Below are positions 6,814-7,693 of a DNA stretch of 7,693 nucleotides, piece after piece. The stretch comes from Spirochaetota bacterium. Its GTDB lineage: Bacteria; Spirochaetota; Spirochaetia; B11-G9. Below the pieces are notes generated by a model, which had not been told where the DNA came from, did not search any database, and worked only from the letters and a program-made list of their open reading frames with translations. Where the stretch lies: assembly GCA_003641695.1 (NCBI GenBank), contig QNBL01000124.1, forward strand, positions 1-7,693, in the 5' to 3' direction. The stretch's first letter is position 1. Every line of letters begins with the position of its first letter. The translations under genes were made by a program, and so were the position numbers.

Positions 6814-7693
6814 TTAACTTTTTTCAATAATCTCCATCGCTGTCTTGACCCCTTCCACTGCACTGGAGATTATTCCTCCCGAGTATCCGCTGCCCTCGCC
6901 TATCATGTAGAGATTTCCAAACCCTGTCAGCCTGCTTCCGTTTTCTCTTACCGCCTGGATGGGGGATGATGTCTTGCTTTCCAGACCCATGATAATTCCT
7001 GTTTCGTACCCTTTGATTTTTCCGGAGAAGTCTTTGAGGGATGCGCTTATTGATTCCGCAATTCCGGGCGGGAGCATCTCCCACAGGGGGGCTTCTGTTA
7101 ATCCCATGGGATAGCTGGTTTCCGGAGCCGGGGTACTGCCCTTCCGGTCCATAAAGTTGCGGATGGAGCAGAAGGGAGCGGAGTATCCCCGGGTAAATGA
7201 ATAGAAGGATTCTTCAAGTTTTTCCACCCATTCCATGGCTTCTTCAGCTTCGATCTCTTTTTTTAGAAGGTTTGTCAAGTTGACTGCCGCGACAACGGCG
7301 GCGTTTGCAAAAGTCCCGTTTCTTTTATAAAGGCTCATGCCGTTTACAATGTTTGTCTTTTCAAAGGCGGCTGCGGGGACTATCTTTCCCCCGGGACACA
7401 TGCAGAAAGTGTATACCGGAAGCTCCCCGCTTCTGCCTGTAAGCCGGTACTCGGCAGCCTTCACTCCGGGAAGTTGTTCCACTCCCCACTGTGCTTTATT
7501 AATCAGTATCTGGCTGTGTTCCACCCTGCTTCCGATGGCAAAGTTCTTTATCCGGAACCTGCCGCCGTATTTCATCAGCATCCTGTATGTGTCATAGGCA
7601 GAGTGCCCTGTTGCAAATACAAAATGGTCCCCAGGGTATTCCCTTGATGCCGAAAAGACGGAAGCAACCTTATTGTCTACAATTTCCATGGAG
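6814..7693 (-). CDS. FAD-dependent oxidoreductase-like protein (COG2509 type), C-terminal part, 5'-truncated
   Basis: The gene runs off the right edge: an in-frame ATG at 7689 is preceded by an open Ser codon, and the protein before it would lack the dinucleotide-binding N-terminus. About 292 residues are visible of a family that usually has roughly 450-540. Numbering from that internal Met, FVFATGHSAYDTYRML (23-38) matches the conserved ATGHSARDT block. FAIGSRVEHSQILIN (50-64) matches the family's G-x-R-x-EH-x-Q stretch. YTFCMCPGGKIVPAAA (93-108) carries the CMCPGG motif, and MIGEGSGYSGGIISSAVEGV (262-281) is the C-terminal flavin-contact motif. The biochemical role of this family is, as far as I know, undefined; some members are annotated as uncharacterised FAD-dependent dehydrogenases. 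One deviation is Tyr32 where Arg is usual in GHSARDT. It is transcribed towards the kinase, 33 bases away, and there is no reason to link it functionally to the nucleoside operon. Confidence 0.85.
   Translation of the reverse strand, partial: SMEIVDNKVASVFSASREYPGDHFVFATGHSAYDTYRMLMKYGGRFRIKNFAIGSRVEHSQILINKAQWGVEQLPGVKAAEYRLTGRSGELPVYTFCMCPGGKIVPAAAFEKTNIVNGMSLYKRNGTFANAAVVAAVNLTNLLKKEIEAEEAMEWVEKLEESFYSFTRGYSAPFCSIRNFMDRKGSTPAPETSYPMGLTEAPLWEMLPPGIAESISASLKDFSGKIKGYETGIIMGLESKTSSPIQAVRENGSRLTGFGNLYMIGEGSGYSGGIISSAVEGVKTAMEIIEKS

Noticed and set aside
6775..6830. Possible intrinsic terminator between the convergent genes
   Set aside because: The T-runs are present, but no complementary GC-rich arms were found; the best pairing is a weak AAAA/TTTT stem. 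Not supportable as a terminator feature.
7337..7597. Open frame on the + strand opposite the flavoprotein (86 codons)
   Set aside because: It is fully antisense to the CMCPGG-containing region of a conserved protein, has no convincing ribosome binding site and shows no recognisable domain.
7687..7689. ATG near the right edge as the true start of the flavoprotein
   Set aside because: It would make a protein lacking the N-terminal FAD-binding half, and the frame stays open to the window edge, so the gene is better read as truncated.

Overview
The window is a compact bacterial locus of roughly 45-50% GC (estimated by eye). Five tightly packed genes on the + strand are followed by one gene on the - strand that converges on them. 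Coding density is close to complete, with no stretch over 300 bases lacking a gene and no sign of tRNA, rRNA, CRISPR, insertion sequences or phage genes. AGGAGG-type ribosome binding sites and overlapping genes indicate a bacterium. The gene families (YufO/YufP/YufQ-like nucleoside ABC transporter, RihA/RihB-like hydrolase, COG2509-like flavoprotein) would suit a free-living fermentative member of the Spirochaetota or Bacillota. That placement is an impression from protein style, not a demonstrated assignment.

Layout: 1-990 is the 3' part of a tandem-domain ABC ATPase, with its start off the left edge. 971-2047 and 2031-3020 are two different permeases of the same importer. 3022-3966 is a nucleoside hydrolase. 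3968-5266 is a metal-dependent deaminase of the MtaD/COG0402 group. 5284-6780 is a xylulokinase-like FGGY sugar kinase. 6814 to the right edge, on the - strand, is the C-terminal part of an FAD-dependent protein of the COG2509 type. The first three genes overlap by 20 and 17 bases, the next two gaps are 1 base each, and the kinase follows after 17 bases. The + strand genes are therefore almost certainly one transcript with coupled translation. The promoter, and probably a BMP/PnrA-type binding lipoprotein gene, lie to the left of the window.

Working model (inference): the ABC system imports a nucleoside, the hydrolase splits it into base and free pentose, the amidohydrolase deaminates the base or the nucleoside, and the kinase traps a sugar as its phosphate. 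Each step is a known family. The unusual parts are the combination and the identity of the last two enzymes. The kinase looks like a ketopentose (xylulose-type) kinase rather than a ribokinase, and no isomerase is visible. The deaminase appears to lack an arginine that, as recalled from the Thermotoga maritima enzyme TM0936, helps bind S-adenosylhomocysteine. Real substrates may therefore differ from the names automated annotation would give. Nothing here demonstrates a wholly new system; the best lead is a possible variant nucleoside-catabolism operon.
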